A program made the translations under genes and the position numbers. A DNA stretch of 32,882 nucleotides from DASZGL01 sp035938875 (GTDB lineage: Bacteria > Chloroflexota > Dormibacteria > Aeolococcales > Aeolococcaceae): NCBI GenBank assembly GCA_035938875.1, contig DASZGL010000100.1, positions 1 through 32,882 on the forward strand, given 5' to 3'. The first letter of the stretch is position 1; each line of letters opens with the position of its first letter. The notes under the pieces were generated by a model. That model was not told the origin of the DNA and did no database searches. It was given only the letters and a program-made list of their open reading frames with translations. Of the stretch, positions 15,593 through 23,467 are shown one piece after another.

Positions 15593-16578
15593 TGGCCACC
15601 CTCGGCAAGCCACCGGGCCGCCTGGCGCGCGTGGTAGGTGATCACCGTGTCGGCGCCGGCGCGTCGGATCGCGGTCAGCGCCTCGATCACGGCGGCGCGC
15701 TCGTCGAATGCGCCGGCGCTCGCGGCGTGGTGCAGCATGGCGTACTCGCCGCTGACGCAGTAGGCGAACAGGGGAAGATCGGTGGCGTCGCGAACCCGGG
15801 CGACGACGTCGAGCGCGGTCAGCGCCGGCTTGACCATGACCATGTCCGCGCCCTCGTCGATGTCGAGCAGCGTTTCCCGGACCGCCTCGCGCTGGTTGGC
15901 GACATCCATCTGATAGGCGCGCCGATCTCCCTGTTTCGGCGCCGAGTCGGCGGCGACGCGGAAGGGCCCGTACATCACCGTCGCGTACTTGGCGCTGTAG
16001 GCGAGGATCGCCGTGTCGGCGAACCCGTTGTCGTCGAGGGTCTGCCGGATGATCGCCACCTGCCCGTCCATCATCCCGCTGGGCGCGATGACGTCGGCGC
16101 CCGCGGAGGCCTGGCTCAACGCGGTGCGCGCGTAGAGTTCGATGGTGGCGTCATTGTCGACGCTGCCGTCGTCGCGGAGCACACCGCAGTGACCGTGGTC
16201 GGTGTACTCGTCGAGGCAGTTATCGGCGATCAGCACGCAGTCGTCACCGAATTCGTGCTTGATGCGGCGGATGGCCGTCTGCACCACACCGCGATCCGAC
16301 CAGGCACCCGAACCTTCCGCGTCCTTCTCTACGGGGATGCCGAAGAGGATCACAGCGCCGCAGCCAAGCCGCACAGCGTCCTCGACGCTGCGCATCAGCG
16401 AATCGTGCGTTTCCTGGTACTGCCCCGGCATGGTGGCGATCTCCACCGGGCCGTCGATCCCCTCGCGGACGAACGCCGGGTACACCAGGTCCTCGGGCCG
16501 CACACGCGTCTCGCGCACCAGCCGGCGCAGCGCAGCGGTGCGGCGGAGACGGCGTGGCCGGTCGGTGGGAAAGCTCAT
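15589..16578 (-). CDS. hemB: Porphobilinogen synthase (delta-aminolevulinic acid dehydratase)
   Basis: Condenses two 5-aminolevulinates to porphobilinogen. The 329 residues include Schiff-base lysines Lys197 (YSAKYA) and Lys250 (MVMVKPA), the RPRRLRR N-terminus and PSGMMDGQV. The metal loop reads NCLDEYTDHGHCG: Cys121 and Cys131 are kept but the middle Cys of the zinc-type CxCx7C is Asp123, giving CxDx7C, a mixed form also known from actinobacteria. Start ATG 16576-16578 lies eight bases after the cobA-hemD stop; the frame is open further up but unconserved. The next gene is coupled by GTGA. Confidence 0.97.
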   Translation of the reverse strand: MSFPTDRPRRLRRTAALRRLVRETRVRPEDLVYPAFVREGIDGPVEIATMPGQYQETHDSLMRSVEDAVRLGCGAVILFGIPVEKDAEGSGAWSDRGVVQTAIRRIKHEFGDDCVLIADNCLDEYTDHGHCGVLRDDGSVDNDATIELYARTALSQASAGADVIAPSGMMDGQVAIIRQTLDDNGFADTAILAYSAKYATVMYGPFRVAADSAPKQGDRRAYQMDVANQREAVRETLLDIDEGADMVMVKPALTALDVVARVRDATDLPLFAYCVSGEYAMLHHAASAGAFDERAAVIEALTAIRRAGADTVITYHARQAARWLAEGGQ

Positions 16579-16586
16579 CGCGGGGG

Positions 16587-18143
16587 TCAGCGTACCGTGG
16601 CCGGTGCGAAGTGGGCGGCCAGAGCGGCCGCGAGGCCGGCGGCGGTGTACTCCGCGGCGACGACGGCGACGGGATAGCCAGCGGTCTCCGCTGCCTGCGC
16701 TGTGATCGGGCCGATGCACGCGGCCACTGCCGTCTTTGGGAAGTCGGCGCCGTCCAGCGCCGCCCGGAAGTGAGCGACCGTGCTGCTGCTGGTGAAGGTG
16801 ACGGCGTCGATGCCGCCATGCTCGAGTTCGCCGCGAAGACGTTCCTTGGTGTCATCGGGGAGAACGGTGCGGTACACGGCGAGCACGTCGACCTCGGCGC
16901 CGGCGGCGCGCAGGCGGTCGGGCAGCACGTCGCGGGCCAGCGCGGCTCGGGGCAACCAGACGTAGGCTCCGTCAACTCCCTGCGCGACCATGGCGTCTGC
17001 GACCGCCTCGGCGACGTACTCGTCGGGGACCAGGTCGGCACGCACGCCTTGCGCGGCGAGCGCGGCGGCCGTCTCCGGGCCGATGGCGACGACGCGAACC
17101 CCGGCGAGGGCGCGGGCGTCACGGCCCATCGCGCGAAGGCTGTCCCCGACGAGGGTCGCCGCGTTGGCGCTGGTGAACACCGCCCAGCGGTGGCGCTCGG
17201 TGGTCCCGCTGATGCGCTCGATGGCAGCGGCGAGCTCGGCCACCTCGGCGACCTGTTCTGTCGCGATCACGGGGAGCTCGACCGCGTCAGCGCCCAGCCG
17301 GCGCAGCCGCTCGGCGAAAGCGCTCGCCTGGGCGCGCGCCCGGGTGACGAGGATGCGCCGGCCCCACAGCGGGCGCTGCTCCCACCAGGCGAGGGCATCA
17401 CCGAGAGCAGCGACGCGACCGACGACGGTCACCATCGGCGCCGCCATCCGCGCAGCGGCGACGGCGTCGACGATCGTGCTCAGCGTGGCGGTGCAGCTTC
17501 GCTGCCGCGGATCGCTGCCCCACTGCACCGCCGCCACCGGCGTCTGCACGTCGGCGCCGGCCGAGATGAGGGCCTCGACGATGCGCGGCAGAGTACGCGC
17601 GCCCATGAGGAAGACGAGAGTGCCGCCGGCCAGCAGCGCGGCCAGGCCCCCGTAGTCGACACGCGCGCCGTCGCCGCCGTCATCGTCATCACGCTCGTGC
17701 CCGGTGACCACGGTGACGTGGCTCGCCCAATCCCGATGGGTCACCGGTATCCCCGCCATCGCCGGCGCCGCCACCGCGCTGGTCACCCCGGGGACCACCT
17801 CGTAGGTGATTCCCGCGGCGCGCAGCGCCTCACACTCCTCGCCACCGCGGCCGAAGACGAAGGGGTCACCCCCCTTGAGCCGGACGACGGATTTGCCTTG
17901 CCGGGCAAGGGCGATCAGCAGCTGGTTGATCTCGTCCTGGGTCGCCGAGTGCTCGCCGGCGCGCTTGCCGGCGTGATGCACCTCGCACTCCGGGCGCAGC
18001 TCGTCGAGCAGCCGCGGGCTGACCAGCGCGTCGACGACCACGGTGTCGGCGGCGCGGAGCAGGTCACGGCCGCGGACGGTGATGAGCTCGGGATCTCCGG
18101 GACCAGCGCCGACCAGGAACACAGTCCCCGCGCCGGCACTCAC
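16587..18143 (-). CDS. Fused uroporphyrinogen-III C-methyltransferase / uroporphyrinogen-III synthase
   Basis: Two enzymes in one 518-residue chain (CobA-HemD). Residues 8-245 are SUMT, which methylates uroporphyrinogen III to precorrin-2 for siroheme and B12: FLVGAGPGDPELITVRG at 9-25, RLKGGDPFVFGRGGEE at 88-103, VPGVTSA at 117-123, and HVTVVTGH. An acidic insert (DDDDGGDG) lies near 150-160. Residues about 255-518 are HemD, which closes hydroxymethylbilane to uroporphyrinogen III: ILVTRARAQASAFAERLRRLG, FTSANAA and FTSSSTVAHF. The fusion is common in Gram-positive lineages. GTG 18141-18143 overlaps the hemC stop as GTGA. Confidence 0.95.
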   Translation of the reverse strand: MSAGAGTVFLVGAGPGDPELITVRGRDLLRAADTVVVDALVSPRLLDELRPECEVHHAGKRAGEHSATQDEINQLLIALARQGKSVVRLKGGDPFVFGRGGEECEALRAAGITYEVVPGVTSAVAAPAMAGIPVTHRDWASHVTVVTGHERDDDDGGDGARVDYGGLAALLAGGTLVFLMGARTLPRIVEALISAGADVQTPVAAVQWGSDPRQRSCTATLSTIVDAVAAARMAAPMVTVVGRVAALGDALAWWEQRPLWGRRILVTRARAQASAFAERLRRLGADAVELPVIATEQVAEVAELAAAIERISGTTERHRWAVFTSANAATLVGDSLRAMGRDARALAGVRVVAIGPETAAALAAQGVRADLVPDEYVAEAVADAMVAQGVDGAYVWLPRAALARDVLPDRLRAAGAEVDVLAVYRTVLPDDTKERLRGELEHGGIDAVTFTSSSTVAHFRAALDGADFPKTAVAACIGPITAQAAETAGYPVAVVAAEYTAAGLAAALAAHFAPATVR

Positions 18144-19042
18144 GCCCTGTCCTGGAGCAGCGATGCGGCGCGGCGACCCGCGGCGACGGCACCCTCGCGA
18201 TTTGGCGATTCGCTGACGTCGACTTTGCGAACCGTCCCGTCGACCGCGATCGCCGCGGTCAACAGGAGCTCATCGCGCTCGATGCGCGCCCACACCCCCA
18301 GGGGCAGCCGGCAGCCGCCTCCCATCTCAGAGAGCACGGTTCTTTCCGCCAGGACCGACAGAAACGTCGGTTCGTCGGAGGCTCTCGCGCAGGTCGCCTC
18401 GACCGCCGACCCGTCCTTCACCTGCAGCGCGATGGCTCCCTGCGCCGGGGCGGGGACGAATACACCGGGATCGAGCCGCTCGGTGATGCGCCCGCCTTGG
18501 CCCAGACGGTCGAGACCCGCGGCGGCGACAAGCAGAGCGTCCACCTCACCGCGATCGAGCTTGGCCAGGCGGGTGTCGACGTTGCCCCGAATCGGCACAG
18601 GTTCTGCGGCCGGGTTGATCGCCGCAACAAAGGCGGCGCGTCGCGGACTGCTGGTGCCCACCCGCGCACCACCAGGCAGGGCGGCGAGCGCCGTCCCGTC
18701 GCGGGTGACGACGGCGTCGCGGACATCGCCGCGGATCAGCAAGGCCGCGATGCGAAGACCGCCAGCGGAGGTGCTGGGCAGGTCCTTGGCGCTGTGCACG
18801 GCGATGTCGGCCGAGCCTTCGAGAAGCGCACGCTCCAGCTCCGCGGTGAACCAACCCTCGCCCTCCATGTCGGCGATGGCAACGTTGGGACGCCGGTCAC
18901 CGGTGGTGCGCACCACGACAACCTCGGCGCGCTCGATCCCCGCCGAGCGCAGCGCGGCGATGGCCAGCTCCGTCTGAGCGCGAGCCAGGGCGCTGCCCCG
19001 GGTGGCCAGCCGGACCACGCCCCCCTCAACCGTCCCGCCCAC
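18140..19042 (-). CDS. hemC: Hydroxymethylbilane synthase (porphobilinogen deaminase)
   Basis: Polymerises four porphobilinogens on a dipyrromethane cofactor. Of 300 residues, RLATRGSALARAQ at 11-23, HSAKDLPS at 83-90, VGTSSPRR at 128-135, RGNVDTRLAKLDRGEVDALLVAAAGL at about 152-177, PAPAQGAIALQ at 197-207 and the cofactor-carrying Cys244 in GGGCRLPLG are all present. The start is not certain: GTG 19040-19042 overlaps hemA by 17 bases, while a GTG eight codons on (VVRLATRGS) is closer to the conserved region. It lies between hemA and cobA-hemD in one operon. Confidence 0.96.
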   Translation of the reverse strand: MGGTVEGGVVRLATRGSALARAQTELAIAALRSAGIERAEVVVVRTTGDRRPNVAIADMEGEGWFTAELERALLEGSADIAVHSAKDLPSTSAGGLRIAALLIRGDVRDAVVTRDGTALAALPGGARVGTSSPRRAAFVAAINPAAEPVPIRGNVDTRLAKLDRGEVDALLVAAAGLDRLGQGGRITERLDPGVFVPAPAQGAIALQVKDGSAVEATCARASDEPTFLSVLAERTVLSEMGGGCRLPLGVWARIERDELLLTAAIAVDGTVRKVDVSESPNREGAVAAGRRAASLLQDRA

Positions 19043-20318
19043 TCGACCTCGAGTTCATGCCAGTCTCGTCCAGATCGAAGACCTCGCGGAGCAGCAGCGC
19101 CACCCCGGGGTCTTCAGCGGTCTCCTTGAGATGGGTGATCGGCGCATGGAGCAGCTTGCGGACCAGGCTCCGGGTGAGCACATCGAGCTGAGCCCGTGTG
19201 GGCGCGTCGAGATCGGCGAGCCTTCCGGCGCTGCGCTCGACCTCGCGGCGGCGAAGTTCCTCGGCCCATCGCGTCAACGCGGCCACGGTGGGACCGGCCG
19301 CGTCCCGCTCGTCGATCACCGTCATGGTGGGGTCCAGCTCGCGCTCGACGATCGCCTCCGCTGCCGGCTGCTCGCCCCGCCGGCCCTCGAGGTTGCGCTC
19401 GATGACACCGCCGAGCACGTCGAGATCGACGAGGGTGACGCCCTCGACCAGTCCTGCCTCGGGGTCGACATCACGGGGTACGGCGATGTCGAGGATGCAG
19501 AGGGCGCGGTGTCCGCGCAACCGCTGCAGGCGGGCGACGTCGGCGGTGTCGAGCACCGGCCGTGACGACGTCGTCGAGCAGATGAGCACGTCGACCTCGG
19601 TGGCGACGCTGTCGATGTTGTCGACGCCGATGGCGGTGCCGTCCAGCTCGGCGGCGAGCGTGGCCGCAGATTCACCGGTGCGCGAGGTCACGTAGATGCG
19701 CGCCCGAGCCGACGCCAGGCGCCGCGCTGCCAGCGCGCTCATCTTGCCGGCGCCGACGAGCAGGACACCGACGCCGTCGAGGCCACCGATCACCGCGCGA
19801 GCGTGGTCGACAGCCGTCTGGCTGATGCTCCCGGTGCGACGGCCGATGCCGGTCTGGGTGCGCACCCTCTTGGCGACAGACACGGCGCGCCGCATGACGA
19901 AGTCGAGCCGCGCGTCCAGCGTCCCGGCGTCGCGGGCAGTACGGTGCGCGGTCTTGAACTGTCCCAGGATCTGCGCTTCGCCGATGACCATGCTGTCGAG
20001 CCCGCTGGCGACGCGGAACATGTGCGCCACTGCGTCGCGCCCGCTCAGCGCGTGGAGGTGTTCGGCGACACTCCCCGTGCCCGATGGATCGAGGTATCGC
20101 GCCAACCGGGGCACGACCTCATCGCTGAGACCACGATCGGGCGACACCAGGTAGAACTCGGTGCGATTGCACGTCGACAGGAGCGCCGCGGCACTGAGCC
20201 CGCTGTGGCCCACGAGGTAGCGCAGAACGCTGCGCGCCTCGGCATCGGGGACCGATGCGCGTTCACGAACCGCGAGCGGCGCCGTGCGAAAGCTCAGGCC
20301 GGCGACGACGATCTCCAT
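19026..20318 (-). CDS. hemA: Glutamyl-tRNA reductase
   Basis: First committed step of the C5 pathway: it reduces glutamyl-tRNA(Glu) to glutamate-1-semialdehyde with NADPH, feeding HemL. The 430 residues show GLSFRTAPLAVRER at 7-20, catalytic Cys50 in LLSTCNRTEFYLV, SGLDSMVIGEAQILGQFK near 115-135, a Rossmann-like VLLVGAGKMSALAARRL, and the C-terminal dimerisation helix. The ATG at 20316-20318 shares one base with the preceding stop (TGATG), so translation is coupled. HemA levels often set the heme flux. Confidence 0.97.
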   Translation of the reverse strand: MEIVVAGLSFRTAPLAVRERASVPDAEARSVLRYLVGHSGLSAAALLSTCNRTEFYLVSPDRGLSDEVVPRLARYLDPSGTGSVAEHLHALSGRDAVAHMFRVASGLDSMVIGEAQILGQFKTAHRTARDAGTLDARLDFVMRRAVSVAKRVRTQTGIGRRTGSISQTAVDHARAVIGGLDGVGVLLVGAGKMSALAARRLASARARIYVTSRTGESAATLAAELDGTAIGVDNIDSVATEVDVLICSTTSSRPVLDTADVARLQRLRGHRALCILDIAVPRDVDPEAGLVEGVTLVDLDVLGGVIERNLEGRRGEQPAAEAIVERELDPTMTVIDERDAAGPTVAALTRWAEELRRREVERSAGRLADLDAPTRAQLDVLTRSLVRKLLHAPITHLKETAEDPGVALLLREVFDLDETGMNSRSSGRDG

Positions 20319-21001
20319 CAGCGCTGCGTCCCGTTGGCCATCGAGGTGCGCGCCCCGGAAATGAGCTCGTCGACCAGCTCCTCGGCCTCTGTCGTCTGGC
20401 CGGCGCGGAGCAGGGCGAGCAGTCGCGGCAAGGCGTCGCCGGCGAGCTGGTCACGTGCGGTGTAGCTCATGCCCGCCTGGCGAGCCCGATCACGCAGGCG
20501 ACCGGCAAGGTCGGCGAGCTCTGCGAACTCCTCACCGATTGCCGACTCCAGCTGCTGGCGGACGAACTTGGCGAAGGCCGGACTGCGGCCGCCGGTGCTG
20601 ATGGCCAGCTGCAGCGAGCCGCGGCGGATGGTCGCGGGGACGATGAATGTGCACAGCTCAGGGTCGTCGACGACATTCACCGGGATGCTCGCCGCGCTCG
20701 CCTCGACGAAGACGCGTCGATTGACGTCGCGAGAGTCGGTGGCACAGACGACGACCGCCATCCCCGCGGTGTCGCCGGGCTGCACCTCGCGTGGCTCCCA
20801 GGTCGCGTCGCCGGAGTCGACTCGGGCGCGCAGCGACGCATTGAGCTTGGGAGCGACGATCCGCAGACGCACTCCCGCGTCAAGTAGAGGTCCCGCTTTT
20901 TGCGCCGCAACCTCCCCACCTCCGACGAGGAGGGCGTTGCGCCCGGCGAGGTCGAGCATCGCCGGGTAGTAGGCCGGGCGCATCGCTGACGAAGTGCCCA
21001 T
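20318..21001 (-). CDS. Precorrin-2 dehydrogenase / sirohydrochlorin ferrochelatase-like (CysG N-terminal type)
   Basis: NAD-dependent oxidation of precorrin-2 to sirohydrochlorin, and perhaps iron insertion, toward siroheme. In 227 residues: the Rossmann start ALLVGGGEVAAQKAGPLLDAG at about 23-43, VVVCATDSRDVNRRVFVEA, VNVVDDPELCTFIVPA at 108-123 with the conserved Asp, and AISTGGRSPAFAKFVRQQLE at about 133-152. It corresponds to SirC/Met8 or the N-terminal half of CysG; the methyltransferase half is supplied by the cobA-hemD fusion downstream. It is the first gene of the tetrapyrrole operon. The start at 20999-21001 follows TATACT after 15 bases; ATG at codon 7 is an alternative. Confidence 0.9.
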   Translation of the reverse strand: MGTSSAMRPAYYPAMLDLAGRNALLVGGGEVAAQKAGPLLDAGVRLRIVAPKLNASLRARVDSGDATWEPREVQPGDTAGMAVVVCATDSRDVNRRVFVEASAASIPVNVVDDPELCTFIVPATIRRGSLQLAISTGGRSPAFAKFVRQQLESAIGEEFAELADLAGRLRDRARQAGMSYTARDQLAGDALPRLLALLRAGQTTEAEELVDELISGARTSMANGTQR

Positions 21002-21016
21002 AGGGTTAACAGCCCA

Positions 21017-21022
21017 AGTATA
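21017..21022 (-). promoter_or_regulatory. -10 promoter (TATACT) for the tetrapyrrole operon
   Basis: TATACT on the minus strand, 15 bases before the first ATG, predicting a leader of about eight bases. It lies back to back with the promoter of the exonuclease gene, whose -10 is 24 bases away. Confidence 0.6.
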
Positions 21023-21046
21023 GGTATCGACTTACGTTCCCCGCGG

Positions 21047-21052
21047 TACGAT
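21047..21052 (+). promoter_or_regulatory. Leaderless -10 promoter (TACGAT) for the exonuclease gene
   Basis: TACGAT followed by six bases and a GTG in frame with the exonuclease. It fixes the GTG at 21059 as start. Confidence 0.6.
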
Positions 21053-21058
21053 GGGTTC

Positions 21059-22072
21059 GTGCTGCAACCGGACGCGATTACCGCGGGCGTCGGGCCGGCG
21101 GGACCCGCTCCGAACAACGAGACCATGCAGGATACCGGCACGCCGTCGCCGGCTCGCTCGCACGGTTCACGGCGGCGCAGATACGGCCGGCAGCGTGGGC
21201 CGGTGCCGGTTGGTGAGTGGTTCGTCTCCCGCCTCGGACCCGCCAACGGCGAACCGTTCGCCGCCATCGACGACCCCGACGACGAGTTGCTCCCCGTCCG
21301 CCCCCAGTCGGACACCCCGGTCGACAAGCTGCGTTTCGTCGCCATCGACTGTGAGACGACGGGGCAGTCACCGCATCGCCTGGTCGAGCTCGGCGCCGTG
21401 GCCTTCACCATGGCGGGCCACGTGGCATCGCTCGAGACTTTGGTGCACAGTGACGACCGCATCAACCCGTACGCGCGCCGCCTCCACGGCATCACCTCGG
21501 CAACCCTGGCCGGGGCACCGCCCGCGGAGATCGTCCTCGCGCGATTCCGCCGCTTCGCCGCCGGGGCGGTGCTCATCGAGCACAGCGCCGATGCCTTCGA
21601 CACCCGGCTGCTCGCGCGAACCCTCGGCGAGCCGCTGGACGCCGACAACCTGGACACCTCACGCCTGGCGGCCCGTCTCTGGGGCCTCAAGGACACCATC
21701 GGCCTGGAGCGGCTCTGCTCCGAGCTCGGCGTCTCCCATCGCCGGCCGCACCATGCGCTGGCCGACGCCGAGGCCACCATGGCCTGCTTCATCGCCCTCG
21801 TGGAGCGGGGCAAAGAACAGTTCGGCTGGAACACCCTGGGCGGACTTCTCGCCGACGGGCAGCCACCTCCGCCGCGGATCATCGCGCCGCGGGGATCGCG
21901 ACTGACCCAGCTGAACGCCCCTCGGGTCAGCCCTGAAGGTGACGAGGAGCAGTCACCGGCCGCGACCGGTCAGCGCCGCCGGCGCCGGCGTGGTGGTCGC
22001 CGCAGGCGGCGCGCGGCGGAACCCGGCGACGCGCCCGACAACAGCGTTTCTCTGCCGCCGCACAACGCCTGA
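21059..22072 (+). CDS. DnaQ-like 3'-5' exonuclease with basic tail
   Basis: DEDDh-family exonuclease, related to the epsilon proofreading subunit. The nuclease domain covers about 91-252: ExoI FVAIDCETTG at 93-102 (Asp97, Glu99), HGITSATLAGAP at 143-154, ExoII EHSADAFDTRLL at 174-185 (Asp181; the usual AHNxxFD is altered to EHSADAFD), ExoIII HHALADAEAT (His231, Asp236). The N-terminal 90 residues are low complexity with a basic patch, and the C-terminus ends in a dense Arg-rich run (QRRRRRRGGRRRRR-like), probably nucleic-acid binding. It may be a proofreading or repair exonuclease; no polymerase domain is present. Confidence 0.85.
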   Translation: MLQPDAITAGVGPAGPAPNNETMQDTGTPSPARSHGSRRRRYGRQRGPVPVGEWFVSRLGPANGEPFAAIDDPDDELLPVRPQSDTPVDKLRFVAIDCETTGQSPHRLVELGAVAFTMAGHVASLETLVHSDDRINPYARRLHGITSATLAGAPPAEIVLARFRRFAAGAVLIEHSADAFDTRLLARTLGEPLDADNLDTSRLAARLWGLKDTIGLERLCSELGVSHRRPHHALADAEATMACFIALVERGKEQFGWNTLGGLLADGQPPPPRIIAPRGSRLTQLNAPRVSPEGDEEQSPAATGQRRRRRRGGRRRRRAAEPGDAPDNSVSLPPHNA

Positions 22073-22076
22073 GGCG

Positions 22077-22106
22077 TTGACAGTACGGCTGTTCGGCCCC
22101 TACCAT
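22077..22106 (+). promoter_or_regulatory. Sigma-70 promoter TTGACA-18-TACCAT
   Basis: Perfect TTGACA at 22077-22082, 18-base spacer, TACCAT at 22101-22106, starting five bases after the exonuclease stop. Transcription would begin near 22113 and give an 86-base structured leader before the membrane gene. Confidence 0.75.
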
Positions 22107-22126
22107 CGAACTGGACCCAGTCCTTC

Positions 22127-22186
22127 ATGAGATCACGCACGGGTCCGACGGATCCGTGCGTGCCGACGCAGCAGCGGGTCCGCTAG
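22127..22186 (+). CDS. Possible 19-codon leader ORF
   Basis: ATG at 22127 and TAG at 22184, wholly inside the leader and across its hairpin. The TAG runs into the GGGAG ribosome-binding site of the next gene. Peptide: MRSRTGPTDPCVPTQQRVR, no known relative. It has no good ribosome-binding site of its own, so this is only a candidate. Confidence 0.2.
   Translation: MRSRTGPTDPCVPTQQRVR
22134..22162 (+). promoter_or_regulatory. Strong leader hairpin
   Basis: Nine perfect pairs (CACGCACGG / CCGTGCGTG), one G-U, then three more pairs around a GAC triloop: 13 pairs in 29 bases. No T-run follows, so it is not an ordinary terminator. GGACCC at 22113-22118 could pair instead with GGGTCC at 22141-22146 or 22176-22181, giving alternative folds. 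Confidence 0.6.
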
Positions 22187-22198
22187 GGAGACGAGCCC

Positions 22199-22633
22199 AT
22201 GCTCGACCGTCTCAGCCAGGCCGACCGGATCTGGGGGGCGAGCTCCGTCGTCGCCCTGGTCGCCACCTTTCTTCCCTGGTATCGGTTCGATGAGGGTGAC
22301 CACCGGGTGACCGCCAACGCCTTCGGCAGCGGCTTCCTCGGCGACGTGGTCTTCGTTGCTGCGACAGCAGCGATCGTGCTCCTGTTGATGGCTCACGGAG
22401 TCATCGCCGTGCGCAACACGCCCAATCACCGGCGCCTCGCCCTCCCCCTGGGAGCCATCGCCCTGGCGGCGGTGGTGCTCCAGATGCTCGTCGGTATCAA
22501 CGGGTCGGGCGCCTTCCACTCGCTCACCATCGGGATCGTCGTCGCCTTGCTGGCCACGGCCGGAATGACCCTGGGCGGCCTCATGCAGCGCCAGGACACC
22601 GGTGCCATGCGTCACGTCCAGGGACGGCGCTGA
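22199..22633 (+). CDS. Four-helix membrane protein, first of three in tandem
   Basis: Small integral membrane protein of 144 residues, function unknown. Hydrophobic segments lie at about 12-27 (ending FLPWYRF), 48-70, 80-100 and 107-128. The TM1-end Trp plus aromatic is shared in position with the two following proteins (LGSWFHY, LLPWERL), suggesting an old duplication. ATG 22199-22201 has GGGAG eight bases upstream, a standard Shine-Dalgarno. It has a strong promoter and a structured leader, so expression is probably regulated. Confidence 0.7.
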   Translation: MLDRLSQADRIWGASSVVALVATFLPWYRFDEGDHRVTANAFGSGFLGDVVFVAATAAIVLLLMAHGVIAVRNTPNHRRLALPLGAIALAAVVLQMLVGINGSGAFHSLTIGIVVALLATAGMTLGGLMQRQDTGAMRHVQGRR

Positions 22634-22658
22634 AGCGATGCTCGAATTCGGCCTCACG

Positions 22659-22687
22659 TTGACGCAGCCTTCGCCAATAACTAGGAT
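22659..22687 (+). promoter_or_regulatory. Sigma-70 promoter TTGACG-17-TAGGAT
   Basis: TTGACG at 22659-22664, 17-base spacer, TAGGAT at 22682-22687. The predicted start site, around 22695, is within a few bases of the ATG of a short ORF (22698). Confidence 0.7.
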
Positions 22688-22697
22688 TCGCCGTGCC

Positions 22698-22769
22698 ATG
22701 GGTTCAGGGATCTGCCTGGGCCCCACCACGGTCGTCAGCAGCACCAACGACAGTCGAGGAGGGGTCTAG
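22698..22769 (+). CDS. Possible 23-codon near-leaderless upstream ORF
   Basis: ATG ten bases after TAGGAT; stops with TAG at 22767, four bases before the membrane gene ATG. The ribosome-binding site of that gene (GGAGGGG) is made of the last codons of this ORF. Peptide begins MGSGICLGPTTVV and ends NDSRGGV. Translation of it would directly affect access to the downstream start. Confidence 0.35.
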   Translation: MGSGICLGPTTVVSSTNDSRGGV

Positions 22770-22773
22770 CCTC

Positions 22774-23391
22774 ATGGGTCCTGCAGCACAACCGCAGCAG
22801 GTCGACTTCGGCGCGATGTTCTCCAAGTTCGCCCGAAGCGACATGATCATCGGGGGGGGCCTGGTGCTCCTCTTGATCGACTCGTTCCTTGGCAGCTGGT
22901 TTCACTATTCGACCGATGCTTGCCAGGGCATTCAATCCACCCTGTGCAACGGCAGCGTCACCTACGGCTCCCTGTGGGGGGGCCTGGGCATCCTGGCTGC
23001 TCTTCTCATCATCGTGGGGATCGCCTTCCTGGTCGTGCGCCTCTTCCTGAGCGACCAGGTGCAGCTTCCCGCCCTACCTCTGACCGACGCGCAGCTTTGG
23101 ATGGCATTCGGCGCCGTCGAGGTCGTGCTGATCCTCCTCAACTGGCTCATCGGCAAGGGGAGCTACAACGGCTTCGACATCCCTGACATCGCGGGCACGA
23201 GCAAGAGCCCGGGCTGGGCGCTCTACGTTGGTGTCATCCTTGGACTGGTCATCATCTTCGGCGGGTTCACCAAGCAGAGCGAGCCACAGACGGTGACCGC
23301 GAGCAGGGCGATGGTTCCGCCGCCCATGCCGCCGTCTCCGCCAACGCCTCCCATGGCGCCGCCCCCTCCGCCACCGAGCATGAACGCCTGA
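22774..23391 (+). CDS. Four-helix membrane protein with proline-rich tail
   Basis: 205 residues, function unknown. Hydrophobic segments at about 24-42 (ending LGSWFHY), 63-92, 111-130 and 148-168. There is a Cys pair in the first outer loop (DACQGIQSTLCNG) that could form a disulfide. The C-terminal 35 residues are almost only Pro, Met, Ala and Ser (PPPMPPSPPTPP and following), probably a flexible tail. Start ATG 22774-22776 is preferred over upstream in-frame codons because GGAGGGG lies nine bases before it. A strong terminator follows. It shares layout with its two neighbours. Confidence 0.75.
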   Translation: MGPAAQPQQVDFGAMFSKFARSDMIIGGGLVLLLIDSFLGSWFHYSTDACQGIQSTLCNGSVTYGSLWGGLGILAALLIIVGIAFLVVRLFLSDQVQLPALPLTDAQLWMAFGAVEVVLILLNWLIGKGSYNGFDIPDIAGTSKSPGWALYVGVILGLVIIFGGFTKQSEPQTVTASRAMVPPPMPPSPPTPPMAPPPPPPSMNA

Positions 23392-23423
23392 GGTTCTGAG
23401 CAACCTCATCACACGGTGACATC

Positions 23424-23460
23424 AAGGCCGCCGGTCCGGTGATCGGCGGCCTTTGCTTTT
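23424..23460 (+). terminator. Intrinsic terminator
   Basis: Ten perfect pairs (AAGGCCGCCG / CGGCGGCCTT, 23424-23433 and 23444-23453) with a ten-base loop and a T-rich tail (TGCTTTT). It is the only classical Rho-independent terminator I see in the window; it ends the membrane gene at 22774. Confidence 0.85.
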
Positions 23461-23467
23461 GCTTCGC

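Noticed and set aside
16554..18977. 807-codon open frame on the plus strand
   Set aside because: Antisense to cobA-hemD and hemC, which carry all the family motifs; the frame has no recognisable domain.
20677..21882. 401-codon open frame on the minus strand
   Set aside because: Antisense to the exonuclease over most of its length and overlapping precorrin-2 dehydrogenase; low-complexity Ser/Arg composition.
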